DNA of 64,000 bases from Flavobacterium limicola (lineage in GTDB: Bacteria; Bacteroidota; Bacteroidia; Flavobacteriales; Flavobacteriaceae). The position numbers and the translations under genes are program-made. This document shows positions 46,347 to 57,838 of this stretch, piece after piece. The notes under the pieces are model-generated. The model made no database searches. It had not been told where the DNA came from and worked only from the letters and a program-made list of their open reading frames with translations. Positions within the stretch are counted from its first letter, which is position 1. Every line of letters begins with the position of its first letter. Location of the stretch: assembly GCF_003634755.1 (NCBI RefSeq), contig NZ_RBXA01000005.1, forward strand, positions 1 through 64,000, in the 5' to 3' direction.

Positions 46347-46715
46347 TTAATATTGATTGGTAGCTAACAAAACTAACGTACAAGCTACTTCTACTTTAAT
46401 ATCGTTCAATTTCAACAATTGATAGAATTCTGGATTTTCAGTACCCGGATTGAAAATAACACGTTTTGGTTTTGCTTCGACGATATAATTGTAATAATCG
46501 CGTTGACGTGTTGGATTTAAATATAAGGTAACAGTATCGATATTTTTTAATGGAATGGCTTTAGTCTGGATTTTCACTCCTGCAACTTCGCCCGCATTTT
46601 GGCCTAATGCAAGAACGGAATGCCCTTTTTCTACTAACATATTTACGGCTTTGAAAGCGTAGCGCTCTGGTTTAGTTGTCGCTCCAAGAACCAATGTTTT
46701 TTTATTCTTTATCAT
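46347..46715 (-). CDS. CoA-binding domain protein (YccU-like)
   Basis: 122 residues, a single Rossmann-type CoA-binding domain. TLVLGATTKPERYAFKAVNM at the start, VLALGQNAGEVAG, TVTLYLNPTRQRDYYNYI and VIFNPGTENPEFY are family elements. Proteins of this kind bind CoA or an acyl-CoA, but the cellular role is unknown. It is convergent with the symporter gene. Confidence 0.88.
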   Translation of the reverse strand: MIKNKKTLVLGATTKPERYAFKAVNMLVEKGHSVLALGQNAGEVAGVKIQTKAIPLKNIDTVTLYLNPTRQRDYYNYIVEAKPKRVIFNPGTENPEFYQLLKLNDIKVEVACTLVLLATNQY

Positions 46716-46734
46716 TTTCTATAATTGTATTTGG

Positions 46735-46742
46735 CAAAAGTA
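46735..46742 (-). promoter_or_regulatory. Candidate -7 box for the CoA-binding protein gene
   Basis: Minus strand TACTTTTG matches TAnnTTTG, and a TTG lies about 22 bases upstream. It is 20 bases above the ATG. Confidence 0.4.
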
Positions 46743-46858
46743 ATCAAAAAGGTTTATCCGTTTAGCAATTTTAAGGTTTACTTACACCTGCAATAAAAAA
46801 CATTCGCCTAACATTAAAAAACAAAAAAAGAGTATTTTTACAATCTTAAAAATAAAAT

Positions 46859-47488
46859 ATGGATCTGTTTATTTATCTTTTTGTTGCCCTTTTTTCCGTT
46901 CTAAATCCTATTGGAACCGTTCCTATTTTTGTGGGACTTACGCAACACGACTCTAAAAAAGAGCGTTCCAGAATTTCTTTGTGGACGGCGATAAATGTAT
47001 TTATCATTCTTATCGTCTCGTTTTTTATCGGGCAATATGTATTGCTTTTTTTTGGAATCAGCATTGATGCACTCCGAATTGCAGGTGGAATTATTATCGT
47101 GAGTTCTGGTTTTTCATTACTTTCTGGAAAATTCACTAAGAAGCGAGGTATTAATAAAAAAGCCGAAACTGACGCGCAACAAAGAAACGATATCGCCTTA
47201 ACACCACTTGCAATACCAATGCTTGCCGGACCTGGTTCTATTTCCCTACTTATTGCTTTTTATCAGGAACACAATACCACGATGGAAATTATTATTTCTT
47301 CAATTGCTATTCTTGCCATTGCAGTAACCATTTTTCTTATTCTAAAAAGCGCTCATTATTTAGCAAAAATTCTTGGAGCATCCGGAATTGTAGCGATATC
47401 AAGAATTGTAGGTTTTATTGTAATTGCGATAGGAATTCAATATATAGTAAGTGCTATTATAAATATTATAAAAGGGAATCTTTCCTAA
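46859..47488 (+). CDS. MarC-family integral membrane protein
   Basis: 209 residues with six hydrophobic segments. FVALFSVLNPIGTVPIFVGLT at the N-terminus and LAIPMLAGPGSISLLIAFYQ in the middle are the two conserved MarC repeats (each N/A-P-x-G). Function in the family is unsettled; the old link to multiple antibiotic resistance was withdrawn. Convergent with the gene at 47553, with a shared terminator. Confidence 0.92.
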   Translation: MDLFIYLFVALFSVLNPIGTVPIFVGLTQHDSKKERSRISLWTAINVFIILIVSFFIGQYVLLFFGISIDALRIAGGIIIVSSGFSLLSGKFTKKRGINKKAETDAQQRNDIALTPLAIPMLAGPGSISLLIAFYQEHNTTMEIIISSIAILAIAVTIFLILKSAHYLAKILGASGIVAISRIVGFIVIAIGIQYIVSAIINIIKGNLS

Positions 47489-47504
47489 ACTTAAATTACA
47501 ACCA

Positions 47505-47547
47505 TAAAAAAACCGGATATGATTTAGAATCGTATCCGGTTTTTTTA
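47505..47547. terminator. Bidirectional intrinsic terminator
   Basis: AAAAAACCGGATA and TATCCGGTTTTTT form a strong stem with a 13-base loop. The A-run and T-run let it work for both the MarC gene and the opposing hydrolase gene. Confidence 0.85.
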
Positions 47548-47552
47548 TGTTT

Positions 47553-48488
47553 TTAATTTCTTGGTAAGAAAATCTCTGCCATCATACATCTGGCGCTTCC
47601 TCCACCGCAAGCTTCAATAGTATCTAGACTTGAACTCAAAATTTCAGCATGTTTTTCTAATTGTTCTATTTGTTTTGAAGTCAAACTTTGATGAGCTGCA
47701 GCACTCATAACCAAATATCGTTTATCATTTGCTCCACGAATTTCAAGCATATTTCCAGCAAAATTATTCATTTGAGCTTCGGTAATCAAAATGATTTCTT
47801 TTCCGTTTTCTTTCAGATTGTCCAAAACCATTTTGCGTTCTTTTTTATCATCGATACAATCCGAACAAATTACCGCAAAAGTTTCTCCTAAACACATCAT
47901 CACATTAGTATGATAGATTAGTTTTCGCTCCGAATCAACCGTTTGAAAAGCTTCAAAAATCACTGGTGCATAATCAAAATCCTCACAGAATTCGATGAAT
48001 AATTCTTCATCCGCTCTGGGAGATAATGCGCAATACGCTTTAGCATTTGCTCGGTCTAAAAGTAAACTTCCTGTTCCTTCCAAGAAAAATCCATCCTCTT
48101 CAGCGGAAGTATAATCTATAATATTGTGAATCACAAAACCTTTTTCTTCCAGTAAATCTAAAATCTCTTCGCGACGTTCTTGACGACGATTTTCAGCAAA
48201 CATTGGATATAAAGCTACGTCACCATTTTCATGAAAAGAAATCCAATTGTTTGGAAAAATACTATCCGGAGTATCTGGATTCAACGTATCATCAACAACG
48301 GTAACATCAACACCAACTGCTGTCAATTTTTCGACAAAGGCATCAAATTCTTGTTGCGCTTTAGCATTTACAGTTGCCGGTAAAAGTCCGTCTAATACTT
48401 TTTGATAATAATTATTTACTGCCGTTTGTTCGTTCATTCTAAACGCAACTGGGCGAATCATCAATATGGAATTTGTCGTTTGTTTCAT
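47553..48488 (-). CDS. Guanidino-group-modifying hydrolase, citrulline-utilisation (CtlX) type
   Basis: 311 residues of the amidinotransferase/arginine deiminase fold. IMMIRP-like start (ILMIRPVAFRMNEQTAVNNY), IFPNNWISFHENGDVALYPM, FLEGTGSLLLDR, the His motif YHTNVMMCLGETFAV and the catalytic Cys in ACGGGSARCMMAEIFLP are all present. Such enzymes hydrolyse arginine- or citrulline-like substrates. It is downstream of a second enzyme of the same fold, so the two may act in one arginine-related pathway. Confidence 0.88.
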   Translation of the reverse strand: MKQTTNSILMIRPVAFRMNEQTAVNNYYQKVLDGLLPATVNAKAQQEFDAFVEKLTAVGVDVTVVDDTLNPDTPDSIFPNNWISFHENGDVALYPMFAENRRQERREEILDLLEEKGFVIHNIIDYTSAEEDGFFLEGTGSLLLDRANAKAYCALSPRADEELFIEFCEDFDYAPVIFEAFQTVDSERKLIYHTNVMMCLGETFAVICSDCIDDKKERKMVLDNLKENGKEIILITEAQMNNFAGNMLEIRGANDKRYLVMSAAAHQSLTSKQIEQLEKHAEILSSSLDTIEACGGGSARCMMAEIFLPRN

Positions 48489-48504
48489 ATATTTTTAGTT
48501 TAAA

Positions 48505-48557
48505 GTTTAATCGTTTAAAGTTCATTGTTGGTCAACGTTAACTTTAAACGATTAAAC
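48505..48557. other. Perfect 18-bp inverted repeat between two hydrolase genes
   Basis: GTTTAATCGTTTAAAGTT (48505-48522) and its exact complement (48540-48557) enclose a 17-base loop. It lies just upstream of the CtlX-type gene, so it may attenuate or separate the two genes, or bind a regulator. Confidence 0.75.
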
Positions 48558-48563
48558 AAATAT

Positions 48564-49478
48564 TTATTCTCTAATTAAAGGCAAAGTAGAACATCGCAAT
48601 AATCCTTCTTGTTTTGCAATTTCTGCGTATGGAATTTCTTCTACGATAAAACCATTTGCACGCAACCAATTGTTAAGTCGGGTAAAATTTCTTTCTGAAA
48701 CAACAACATTCGTATCGATAGAAAAAACATTGGAATTCATATTGTACATTTCGTCTCTCGTAATATGAAATAGGTTTTCTTTTCCAAAAAGATTTACCAA
48801 AAACAAATAATCTGCTTCTTCACGGAAACCATTTTTATAGATAATTCCTTTGTCATTCCCGACAGACTGAAAACAACAATCTAAATGCAATGCATTGTCA
48901 CGGGCTTCAATTTTAGATTTTACCAAATCGAATTCTTTGACAATCTTATTTGGAAACAAATCTTTTATGTATTGCACTCCTTGTAAATTCGTTCTTGCTG
49001 TAATGTAATCTTTGTAATCACTTCCTTTATAGGTTCCAATAAAAATATAATCGTTCCACAACATAACATCACCACCTTCTATGTGAACTTCATCTGGAGG
49101 ACGCACCACTTTTTTAGCATCAATTTGTTCAATTATATATTGGATTGCATCCAGTTCGCGTTCTCTGTCTGGTAAAATATTTGATTTTATAAAAACATCA
49201 TCAATCACGAAACCAATGTCTCTGGTGAATATCTGATTGTAATTCTCAATCATTTCGGGACGATAAACAGTCACGTTATATTTTTTCAGAACGGCGCTAA
49301 ATGCTTCCATTTCATTCACCATGTCTTTTTCGTGAGGATAAGTACCTGCAAGTATGTGTTCTAATGATTTTGGGTCGTAAGCTTCTTCAACCTTAGGCGT
49401 AGGTCCATTATTGACTGCTGAACCCAGCACTACAGCTCGGAGCCTCGATGTTTCATTCTTTATATTTAACTCTAACAT
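48564..49478 (-). CDS. Arginine deiminase/dimethylarginine hydrolase-family protein
   Basis: 304 residues of the same guanidino-modifying fold as its neighbour. FTRDIGFVIDD (substrate Asp), HIEGGDVMLWND (Glu), HLDCCFQSVGND (His of the H-x-D motif) and a late Cys in LLRCSTLPLIRE supply the expected catalytic residues. Which guanidino compound it acts on cannot be decided; arginine deiminase, DDAH or amidinotransferase activity are all possible. Confidence 0.88.
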   Translation of the reverse strand: MLELNIKNETSRLRAVVLGSAVNNGPTPKVEEAYDPKSLEHILAGTYPHEKDMVNEMEAFSAVLKKYNVTVYRPEMIENYNQIFTRDIGFVIDDVFIKSNILPDRERELDAIQYIIEQIDAKKVVRPPDEVHIEGGDVMLWNDYIFIGTYKGSDYKDYITARTNLQGVQYIKDLFPNKIVKEFDLVKSKIEARDNALHLDCCFQSVGNDKGIIYKNGFREEADYLFLVNLFGKENLFHITRDEMYNMNSNVFSIDTNVVVSERNFTRLNNWLRANGFIVEEIPYAEIAKQEGLLRCSTLPLIRE

Positions 49479-49495
49479 GTATTTTTAGCTTTTGG

Positions 49496-49503
49496 CAAAT
49501 ATA
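49496..49503 (-). promoter_or_regulatory. Candidate -7 box for the arginine deiminase-family gene
   Basis: Minus strand TATATTTG (TAnnTTTG), 18 bases above the ATG and overlapping the edge of the gltA terminator. Confidence 0.45.
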
Positions 49504-49534
49504 AAAAAAGCTTCACAAATTAGTGAAGCTTTTT
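49502..49534 (-). terminator. Intrinsic terminator after gltA
   Basis: AAAAAGCTTCAC and GTGAAGCTTTTT with a six-base loop, ten bases below the gltA stop. Confidence 0.82.
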
Positions 49535-49543
49535 AAATTGAAT

Positions 49544-50827
49544 TTATCTTTTCTCAGATGGTACAAAGTCTCTCAAAGGATGCCCTGTATAAATCTGTCT
49601 TGGTCTTCCGATAGGCTCTTTATTTTCTCGCATCTCTTTCCATTGTGCGATCCAACCCGGTAAACGTCCTATAGCAAACATTACTGTAAACATGTCTGTA
49701 GGAATACCTAAAGCTCTATAAATAATTCCAGAATAGAAATCTACATTTGGATATAAGTTTCTTGATTTGAAGTACTCATCCTCTAAAGCTGATTCTTCTA
49801 ATTTTTTTGCAATCGCAAGAATTGGATCATCTACTCCTAAAGTCGCTAAAACTTCGTTAGCTGCTTTTTTAATGATTTTTGCTCTTGGATCAAAGTTTTT
49901 GTAAACTCTGTGACCAAAACCCATTAATCTAAATGGATCGTTTTTGTCTTTGGCTTTAGCCAAATATTTATCAGCATCACCACCAGTTGCATGAATCTCC
50001 TCTAACATTTCAAGAACAGCCTGATTTGCTCCACCGTGTAATGGTCCCCAAAGTGCAGAAACACCCGCAGAGATAGAAGCAAATAGTCCGGCATGTGAAG
50101 ACCCAACCATTCTTACTGTAGATGTTGAGCAGTTTTGCTCGTGATCTCCGTGAAGAATAAAAAGTTTATCCAAAGCATCAATAACAATAGGATTAGGTGT
50201 ATAAGGTCCAGTAGGCAATTCAAACATTAAATGCATAAAATTTTCCACATATCCTTTTGTATTATCGTAATAATTTAACGGATAACCCATACTTTTTCTA
50301 TAAGTCCAAGTTGCAATCACAAGGAATTTACCCATTGTTTTACACACTGCCTCGTACATTTCTTTCTCATTGTCAACATTCACTGATTTAGGGTTGAATG
50401 CTGTTAATGCACTTGTCAAAGCGGCCAAAACACCCATAGGATGAGCTGTTTTAGGAAAACCATCTATGATGTTTTTCATTTCTTCATTGACTAATGTATA
50501 TTTTCTAATATCGTTTTCAAATTGCTCTAACTGCTTAACAGTAGGCAATTCTCCAAAAATTAATAGATAAGAGACTTCAAGAAAGTGAGCTTTTTCTGCT
50601 AAATCTTCTATTGAATACCCTCTGTATCTTAAAATGCCAAGTTCTCCATCAAGAAAAGTGATTTCACTTTTACAAGAACCTGAATTTTTATAACCTGGAT
50701 CAAGGGTTATAACCCCAGAAAGATCACGTAATTTACTAATATCGACAGCTGATTCATTTTCACTTCCTGTAATAACTGGAAGTTCAAATACCTTACCATC
50801 TATTTCTAATTTTGCTATTTTTGACAT
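49544..50827 (-). CDS. gltA: Citrate synthase
   Basis: Condenses oxaloacetate and acetyl-CoA. 427 residues, the hexameric bacterial type I length. The active-site motifs are ILHGDHEQNCSTSTVRMVGSS, LWGPLHGGANQAVLEML, GFGHRVYKNFDPRA, and the Asp region PNVDFYSGIIYRALGIP. A monocistronic layout is suggested by a promoter box above and terminator below. It lies next to enolase, another core carbon gene. Confidence 0.98.
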   Translation of the reverse strand: MSKIAKLEIDGKVFELPVITGSENESAVDISKLRDLSGVITLDPGYKNSGSCKSEITFLDGELGILRYRGYSIEDLAEKAHFLEVSYLLIFGELPTVKQLEQFENDIRKYTLVNEEMKNIIDGFPKTAHPMGVLAALTSALTAFNPKSVNVDNEKEMYEAVCKTMGKFLVIATWTYRKSMGYPLNYYDNTKGYVENFMHLMFELPTGPYTPNPIVIDALDKLFILHGDHEQNCSTSTVRMVGSSHAGLFASISAGVSALWGPLHGGANQAVLEMLEEIHATGGDADKYLAKAKDKNDPFRLMGFGHRVYKNFDPRAKIIKKAANEVLATLGVDDPILAIAKKLEESALEDEYFKSRNLYPNVDFYSGIIYRALGIPTDMFTVMFAIGRLPGWIAQWKEMRENKEPIGRPRQIYTGHPLRDFVPSEKR

Positions 50828-50865
50828 AATATAATTGAAAATAAACTTTTAAAATAATAATTTCT

Positions 50866-50873
50866 CAAATCTA
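50866..50873 (-). promoter_or_regulatory. Candidate -7 box for gltA
   Basis: Minus strand TAGATTTG matches TAnnTTTG, 39 bases above the ATG. Confidence 0.45.
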
Positions 50874-50930
50874 AGGAATTAAACACTAATTAAAAAGAGA
50901 ATAACACAATGAAATTGTTAAATATTACAA

Positions 50931-50964
50931 AAAAAAGCCACTCACACAAGGCGAATGGCTTTAT
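50931..50964 (-). terminator. Intrinsic terminator after eno
   Basis: AAAGCCATTC and GAGTGGCTTTTTT on the minus strand pair with one mismatch, then a U run. It starts 19 bases below the eno stop. Confidence 0.75.
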
Positions 50965-50982
50965 ATAAAAAAACCGTAAGAA

Positions 50983-52654
<1,672 letters not shown>

Positions 52655-53992
52655 ATGGAAACTATAAAAAACCTTAACAATTTAATCAATTCTAGTGAAA
52701 TAATAGAATTATTGACTAGAACATCAACTCCATTAGAAAATACGGACGATTTAGACCCATTAATTGACTATATAGGAGATGCAAAATATGTTCTTCTAGG
52801 AGAAGCCTCACATGGCACGCATGAATATTACACTTGGAGGGCAAAAATCACACAACGACTCATTCAGGAAAAAGGATTCTCGTTTGTAGGAGTCGAGGGA
52901 GATTGGCCGGACTGTTACCGATTGAATCGTTTTGCAAAAGGATATTTAGATTCCGGAAAAGACATCTTTAGCGTTATGAATGAGTTTAAAAGATGGCCTA
53001 CTTGGATGTGGGCAAATTGGGAAACAACAGCATTCATAGATTGGCTCAAGGTATACAACGAAAGCTTATCTGCTGATAAAAGAATCGGATTTTACGGATT
53101 AGATGTATACAGTTTTAGAGAATCCATGAACTCAATCGTTCAATATCTAGAAAAAAATGACCCAAAAGCACTCGCAATTGCAAAAACTGCTATGAAATGT
53201 TTTGAACCATACAATAAAGACGAAGGTCAATCTTATGCCAGAGCTTCTTCATACATTCCTGAATTATGTGAGAAAGAAATACTGCACATGCTTACGGAAA
53301 TCATTAAAAACGCACCCAATTACAATCACGATGCTGAAAATGCTCTGAGCACAGAGCAAAATGCATTTATTGCCAGAAATGCCGAAAAGTATTATCGCGC
53401 CATGATAAAAAGGGGTTCCGCCTCTTGGAATATTCGTGACGAACACATGGTTTCCACGATACAACGCCTTATGAAATTCCACGGAAAGGATGCGAAAATA
53501 ATTGTTTGGGAACACAACACCCACATCGGCGATGCGCGTGCTACAGAAATGGCTTCAGGAGGGATGGTAAATGTAGGGCAGCTGCTGAGAGAAGAATATT
53601 TGACTGATGGAGTAGTTGCTGTAGGATTTGGATCTTACAAAGGAAGTGTCATAGCTGGAAGAGAATGGGGCGATTCTATGCGGAAAATAAAAGTTCCAGA
53701 AGCCGTGGAAGGAAGTTGGGAACATGCCTTTCATCTTGCTGGCAATGGCAAAAACAAATTGTTATTAATGAATAAAGTAAAGAGCGAAAAATGCCTTTCT
53801 TCCTATATAGGACATCGTGCAATAGGTGTTGTTTATAATCCAGAGCATGAAAGATTCGGAAATTACGTTCCTACAATACTACCCAAAAGATACGATGCTT
53901 TTATTTTTCTAGACGAAACAAGTGCATTACATCCCATACATATCCAACCGGCCGGAAATCAAATACCCGAAACCTATCCCTTTGGTATGTAA
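52655..53992 (+). CDS. Erythromycin esterase-family protein
   Basis: 445 residues from ATG at 52655; GTG at 52652 and TTG at 52628 are in-frame alternatives. LLGEASHGTHEYYTWRAKIT near 45-64 and FVGVEGDWPDCYRLNRF near 75-91 carry the His/Glu residues of the family. IVWEHNTHIGDARATEM is the later conserved block. Family members include macrolide esterases, but most chromosomal ones have no proven resistance role. No resistance neighbourhood is seen here. It is the only plus-strand gene between 47.5 and 64 kb. Confidence 0.88.
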   Translation: METIKNLNNLINSSEIIELLTRTSTPLENTDDLDPLIDYIGDAKYVLLGEASHGTHEYYTWRAKITQRLIQEKGFSFVGVEGDWPDCYRLNRFAKGYLDSGKDIFSVMNEFKRWPTWMWANWETTAFIDWLKVYNESLSADKRIGFYGLDVYSFRESMNSIVQYLEKNDPKALAIAKTAMKCFEPYNKDEGQSYARASSYIPELCEKEILHMLTEIIKNAPNYNHDAENALSTEQNAFIARNAEKYYRAMIKRGSASWNIRDEHMVSTIQRLMKFHGKDAKIIVWEHNTHIGDARATEMASGGMVNVGQLLREEYLTDGVVAVGFGSYKGSVIAGREWGDSMRKIKVPEAVEGSWEHAFHLAGNGKNKLLLMNKVKSEKCLSSYIGHRAIGVVYNPEHERFGNYVPTILPKRYDAFIFLDETSALHPIHIQPAGNQIPETYPFGM

Positions 53993-54004
53993 GTATACTG
54001 TATA

Positions 54005-54050
54005 TAAAAAAGGGTTTGACTTTCAATTAAGTCAAACCGCTTTTTTTTAA
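54005..54050. terminator. Bidirectional intrinsic terminator
   Basis: GGTTTGACTT and AAGTCAAACC with a six-base loop, flanked by an A-run and a T-run. It serves the esterase gene and the convergent carA. Confidence 0.85.
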
Positions 54051-54077
54051 TATCTAATCTTGGAAATTATTCCAAGA

Positions 54078-55178
54078 TTAACCTTTTATATTCTCTATAA
54101 ATTGATCAAATAAATAAGAAGAATCATGTGGTCCTGGGCTTGCTTCTGGATGATATTGAACGGAGAAACAATTTTTGTTTTTCATACGCATCCCTGCAAC
54201 CGTTCCATCATTTAGATGAAGATGTGTAATTTCTAAATCAGGATGATTATCTAATTCTTCTTTGTTAACAGCAAAACCATGATTTTGAGAAGTGATTTCT
54301 CCTTTTCCGGTAATGATATTTTTAACAGGATGATTGATTCCTCTGTGCCCGTTAAACATTTTATAAGTCGAAATTCCGTTGGCCAAACCAATTACTTGAT
54401 GTCCCAAACAGATTCCAAATAAAGGCTTATTATTTACCAAAATCTCTTTTGCTACTTGAATAGCTCCAGAAAGTGGCTCTGGATCACCAGGTCCATTAGA
54501 TAAAAAATATCCATCCGGGTTAAAAGCAGCTAAATCTTGGTAAGAAGAATCAAAAGGAAATACTTTGATGTAACAATCTCTTTTGGCAAGGTTGCGAAGG
54601 ATATTCATTTTTATTCCTAAATCAAGTACTGCTATTTTATAGGTTGCATTTTCATCACCAAAAAAGTAAGGTTCTGTAGTTGAAACTTTAGAAGCCAATT
54701 CCAAACCTTTCATATCCGGAACTTTTGCCAGTGCAATTTTTAGTTCTTCTATTGGAGTTTCGTCTGTGCAAATGACTGCATTCATAGCACCATTGTCACG
54801 AATGTAACTCACCAAAGCACGAGTATCTACGTCAGATATACAGATTAGGTTTTGTTTATTAAAATAATCTTCTAAACTCCCTGAAGCATCTTCACGAGAA
54901 TAATTGAAGCTAAAGTTTTTACAAACCAATCCAGATATTTTAATACTTTGTGATTCAACTTCTGAATCGTTTACCCCATAATTTCCAATATGTGCATTAG
55001 TAGCTACCATTAATTGACCAAAATAAGAAGGGTCAGTGAATATTTCTTGGTAACCTGTCATTCCTGTATTAAAACAAACTTCTCCAAAAGTAGTTCCACT
55101 GATTCCAATAGATTTTCCGTGGAATATGGTCCCGTCACTTAATAAAAGAATTGCTTTTTGTCGTGTTGTGTATTTCAT
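54078..55178 (-). CDS. carA: Carbamoyl-phosphate synthase small subunit
   Basis: Glutaminase subunit feeding ammonia to CarB for pyrimidine and arginine synthesis. 366 residues. The N-terminal domain holds FGEVCFNTGMTGYQEIFTDP. The C-terminal class I amidotransferase has YFLSNGPGDPEPL, the nucleophile Cys in FGICLGHQVIGL, and the catalytic His/Glu in VQYHPEASPGPHD. carB is not in the window. It lies downstream of rplQ after a 431-base gap. Confidence 0.98.
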   Translation of the reverse strand: MKYTTRQKAILLLSDGTIFHGKSIGISGTTFGEVCFNTGMTGYQEIFTDPSYFGQLMVATNAHIGNYGVNDSEVESQSIKISGLVCKNFSFNYSREDASGSLEDYFNKQNLICISDVDTRALVSYIRDNGAMNAVICTDETPIEELKIALAKVPDMKGLELASKVSTTEPYFFGDENATYKIAVLDLGIKMNILRNLAKRDCYIKVFPFDSSYQDLAAFNPDGYFLSNGPGDPEPLSGAIQVAKEILVNNKPLFGICLGHQVIGLANGISTYKMFNGHRGINHPVKNIITGKGEITSQNHGFAVNKEELDNHPDLEITHLHLNDGTVAGMRMKNKNCFSVQYHPEASPGPHDSSYLFDQFIENIKG

Positions 55179-55609
55179 TAGTTGATTTCTATTAATTTTA
55201 TAATAGTCTCATGTAACTCGAAAGAACTCGTTTCATGTGTAGTTAAATATTTTGCAAATTTAATTTTTAAAAACAGTGAATCCAATGTTTTTTTAAAAAT
55301 TTATGCTTTTCAACTTTTCTTGTTTAAGGAAAAAGTTTTAAACTAGCCCCGATTACTTCACTTAGTTTTTATTTTCATAGGACCTCAGTGAACTTTGTTT
55401 GAAGTGGAAATCCTTTTTCTTTTTTCTTTAGAAAAAAAGGTTACTTCTTAACATTCATTTTAAGCGGAGTTCAGTTAACTTCGTTTGCAACGGAAAGCGG
55501 GACAATTAGTTCTTAAAAACTCGAAATGTTATGCTCCGAAAAAAACAAAAAAAAAGGATAAACTATAAATAGCTTATCCTTGATTTTTATTGAATGATTA
55601 TTTTCATAA
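55179..55609. other. Noncoding gap between rplQ and carA
   Basis: No gene seen. It holds the rplQ terminator, a CCTTTTTCTTTTTT...AGAAAAAAAGG inverted repeat (55412-55440), and two related segments (CAGTGAACTTTGTTTGAAG near 55387 and CAGTTAACTTCGTTTGCAAC near 55473) that look like a diverged direct repeat. Confidence 0.6.
55549..55585 (-). terminator. Intrinsic terminator ending the ribosomal/rpoA operon
   Basis: On the minus strand AAGGATAAGCTA, loop TTTAT, AGTTTATCCTT, then a run of T. It starts about 25 bases below the rplQ stop. Confidence 0.88.
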
Positions 55610-56095
55610 TTACTCAGCAGTCTCAGTAGTTGTTTCAGTTTCAGCAGCTGGAGCTTCAGTAGCTTCATCTTTCTTAGCTTTACCACCACGACGGCTTTTT
55701 GCTTTTTTAACTTCTTTTTTACCACCATTGTAAAGTTCATTAAAATCTACTAGTTCGATCATTGCCATATCAGCATTATCTCCTAAACGATTTCCAACTT
55801 TAATGATACGAGTGTATCCACCTGGACGGTCTCCTACTTTAGCAGCTACGTCTCTGAACAAGTCAGTTACCGCATATTTGCTACGTAAATAAGCAAAAAC
55901 GATACGACGATTGTGAGTCGTATCTTCTTTTGATTTTGTTATAAGCGGCTCAACGAATTGTTTAAGTGCTTTTGCTTTAGCAACAGTAGTGTTAATACGT
56001 TTGTGCTCGATAAGAGAACAAGCCATATTAGCTAACATAGATTTTCTATGTGCAGTCTGTCTGCTTAAGTGATTGAATTTTTTTCCGTGTCTCAT
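55610..56095 (-). CDS. rplQ: 50S ribosomal protein L17
   Basis: 161 residues: the core ([20 protein letters not shown] to about residue 120) plus a Bacteroidota-style charged tail rich in Lys/Arg then Ala/Glu/Thr ([12 protein letters not shown]). L17 is last in the operon after rpoA, as usual. The tail is longer than in E. coli L17. Confidence 0.98.
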   Translation of the reverse strand: MRHGKKFNHLSRQTAHRKSMLANMACSLIEHKRINTTVAKAKALKQFVEPLITKSKEDTTHNRRIVFAYLRSKYAVTDLFRDVAAKVGDRPGGYTRIIKVGNRLGDNADMAMIELVDFNELYNGGKKEVKKAKSRRGGKAKKDEATEAPAAETETTTETAE

Positions 56096-56126
56096 TGCTA
56101 TGTAAATTTAAACCTTGCGGCTTAGA

Positions 56127-57119
56127 TTATTCTTTATCTAGTTTGTATTTTGCTAAATCCATACCGAAGTTCAAATTTTTAACTGCAACAAGTTCATCAA
56201 GTTCAGTTAAAGATTTTTTACCAAAATTACGGAATTTCATTAGGTCATTTTTATTGAACGATACTAAATCACCAAGTGTATCAACTTCAGCCGCTTTCAA
56301 ACAATTTAATGCTCTTACAGAAAGATCCATATCAACAAGCTTAGTTTTAAGCAATTGTCTCATGTGCAATGACTCTTCATCATATGATTCTGTTTGTGCA
56401 ATTTCGTCAGCCTCGAGTGTAATTCTTTCGTCAGAAAACAACATGAAGTGGTGAATTAAAACTTTTGCAGCTTCAGTAAGAGCATCTTTAGGATTGATAG
56501 AACCATCAGTTTTTATTTCAAAAACTAATTTTTCGTAATCTGTTTTTTGCTCTACACGGAAGTTTTCAATAGCATATTTTACATTTTTTACCGGAGTAAA
56601 AATTGAATCTGTAAAAATAGTTCCAATTGCAGCATTCTGCTTTTTGTTTTCTTCAGCAGGAACATAGCCTCTACCTTTTTCGATTGCTAAATCGAAATTA
56701 AGTTTGATTTTACTGTCTAAATTACAGATAACTAGTTCTGGATTCAAAACTTGGAAACCTGAAATAAATTTTTGAAAATCACCAGCTGTTAATTGGTCTT
56801 TACCTGAAACAGAAATAGTAACTGATTCATTATCGATGTCTTCAATTTGACGTTTGAAACGTACTTGTTTAAGATTAAGGATAATTTCGGTAACGTCTTC
56901 AACAACTCCTGAAATAGTAGAAAACTCATGATCTACACCTTCAATGCGAACAGATGTAATTGCATAACCTTCTAATGCTGAAAGCAAAACTCTTCTAAGT
57001 GCATTACCAACGGTCAATCCGTAACCAGGTTCTAAAGGTCTGAATTCAAATTTACCTTCAAAATCGGTTGAATCGATCATGATAACTTTATCGGGCTTCT
57101 GAAAATTAAATATTGCCAT
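56127..57119 (-). CDS. rpoA: RNA polymerase alpha subunit
   Basis: 330 residues. The N-terminal dimerisation domain includes [21 protein letters not shown] linker leads to the C-terminal domain ([20 protein letters not shown] and [15 protein letters not shown]), which contacts regulators and UP elements. Flanked by rpsD and rplQ in the standard order. Confidence 0.99.
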   Translation of the reverse strand: MAIFNFQKPDKVIMIDSTDFEGKFEFRPLEPGYGLTVGNALRRVLLSALEGYAITSVRIEGVDHEFSTISGVVEDVTEIILNLKQVRFKRQIEDIDNESVTISVSGKDQLTAGDFQKFISGFQVLNPELVICNLDSKIKLNFDLAIEKGRGYVPAEENKKQNAAIGTIFTDSIFTPVKNVKYAIENFRVEQKTDYEKLVFEIKTDGSINPKDALTEAAKVLIHHFMLFSDERITLEADEIAQTESYDEESLHMRQLLKTKLVDMDLSVRALNCLKAAEVDTLGDLVSFNKNDLMKFRNFGKKSLTELDELVAVKNLNFGMDLAKYKLDKE

Positions 57120-57140
57120 AAATTTCGACTAAGTCAATTA

Positions 57141-57746
57141 TTATTTGTTGTACAACTCTACGATTAATTGTTCTTTAATGTTTTCTGGGATTTGAAGTCT
57201 CGCAGGTACAGAAACGAAAGTACCTTCTTTGATATCATTATTCCAAGTAATCCATTCATAAACATGACTTGAATTAGATAAAGAACGTTCGATAGCTTCT
57301 AAAGATTTAGATTTTTCACGAACTGCAACTTTATCACCAGGCTTAAGGTGGTAAGAAGCAATATTTACAACATCACCGTTAACAGTGATATGTCTGTGAG
57401 AAACAAGTTGTCTCGCTCCTCTTCTTGAAGGGGCAATACCCATTCTAAAAACAACGTTATCTAATCTTGCTTCACACAATTGTAAAAGAACCTCACCAGT
57501 AACACCTTTAGTAGCTGATGCTTTTTTGAATAAACCTCTGAATTGTTTTTCTAAAATTCCGTAAGAATATTTAGCTTTTTGTTTCTCCATTAACTGGATA
57601 GCAAATTCAGATTTTTTACCTCTTTTTTTAGCCATCCCGTGTTGTCCGGGTGGATAATTTCTTCTTTCGAAAGCTTTGTCGTCTCCGAAAATTGCTTCGC
57701 CAAATTTACGGGCGATTCTTGTACTTGGACCAGTATATCTTGCCAT
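57141..57746 (-). CDS. rpsD: 30S ribosomal protein S4
   Basis: 201 residues. The start [20 protein letters not shown] is the Bacteroidota form, without the zinc-binding cysteines of some S4 proteins. The S4 RNA-binding domain is [21 protein letters not shown] 92-base gap separates it from rpsK. In E. coli S4 autoregulates its own operon; whether it does here is unknown. Confidence 0.99.
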   Translation of the reverse strand: MARYTGPSTRIARKFGEAIFGDDKAFERRNYPPGQHGMAKKRGKKSEFAIQLMEKQKAKYSYGILEKQFRGLFKKASATKGVTGEVLLQLCEARLDNVVFRMGIAPSRRGARQLVSHRHITVNGDVVNIASYHLKPGDKVAVREKSKSLEAIERSLSNSSHVYEWITWNNDIKEGTFVSVPARLQIPENIKEQLIVELYNK

Positions 57747-57838
57747 TTTAAATTGTTTAAGATTGAGGTTATGAATTCAGGTCTTATCCTTCAATAACCG
57801 ATATTCAATCTAGGTTATACTATGATTATTTTTGAGTA

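Noticed and set aside
52655..53992. Erythromycin esterase homologue as a resistance gene
   Set aside because: Family membership alone does not show macrolide resistance, and there is no mobile or resistance context.
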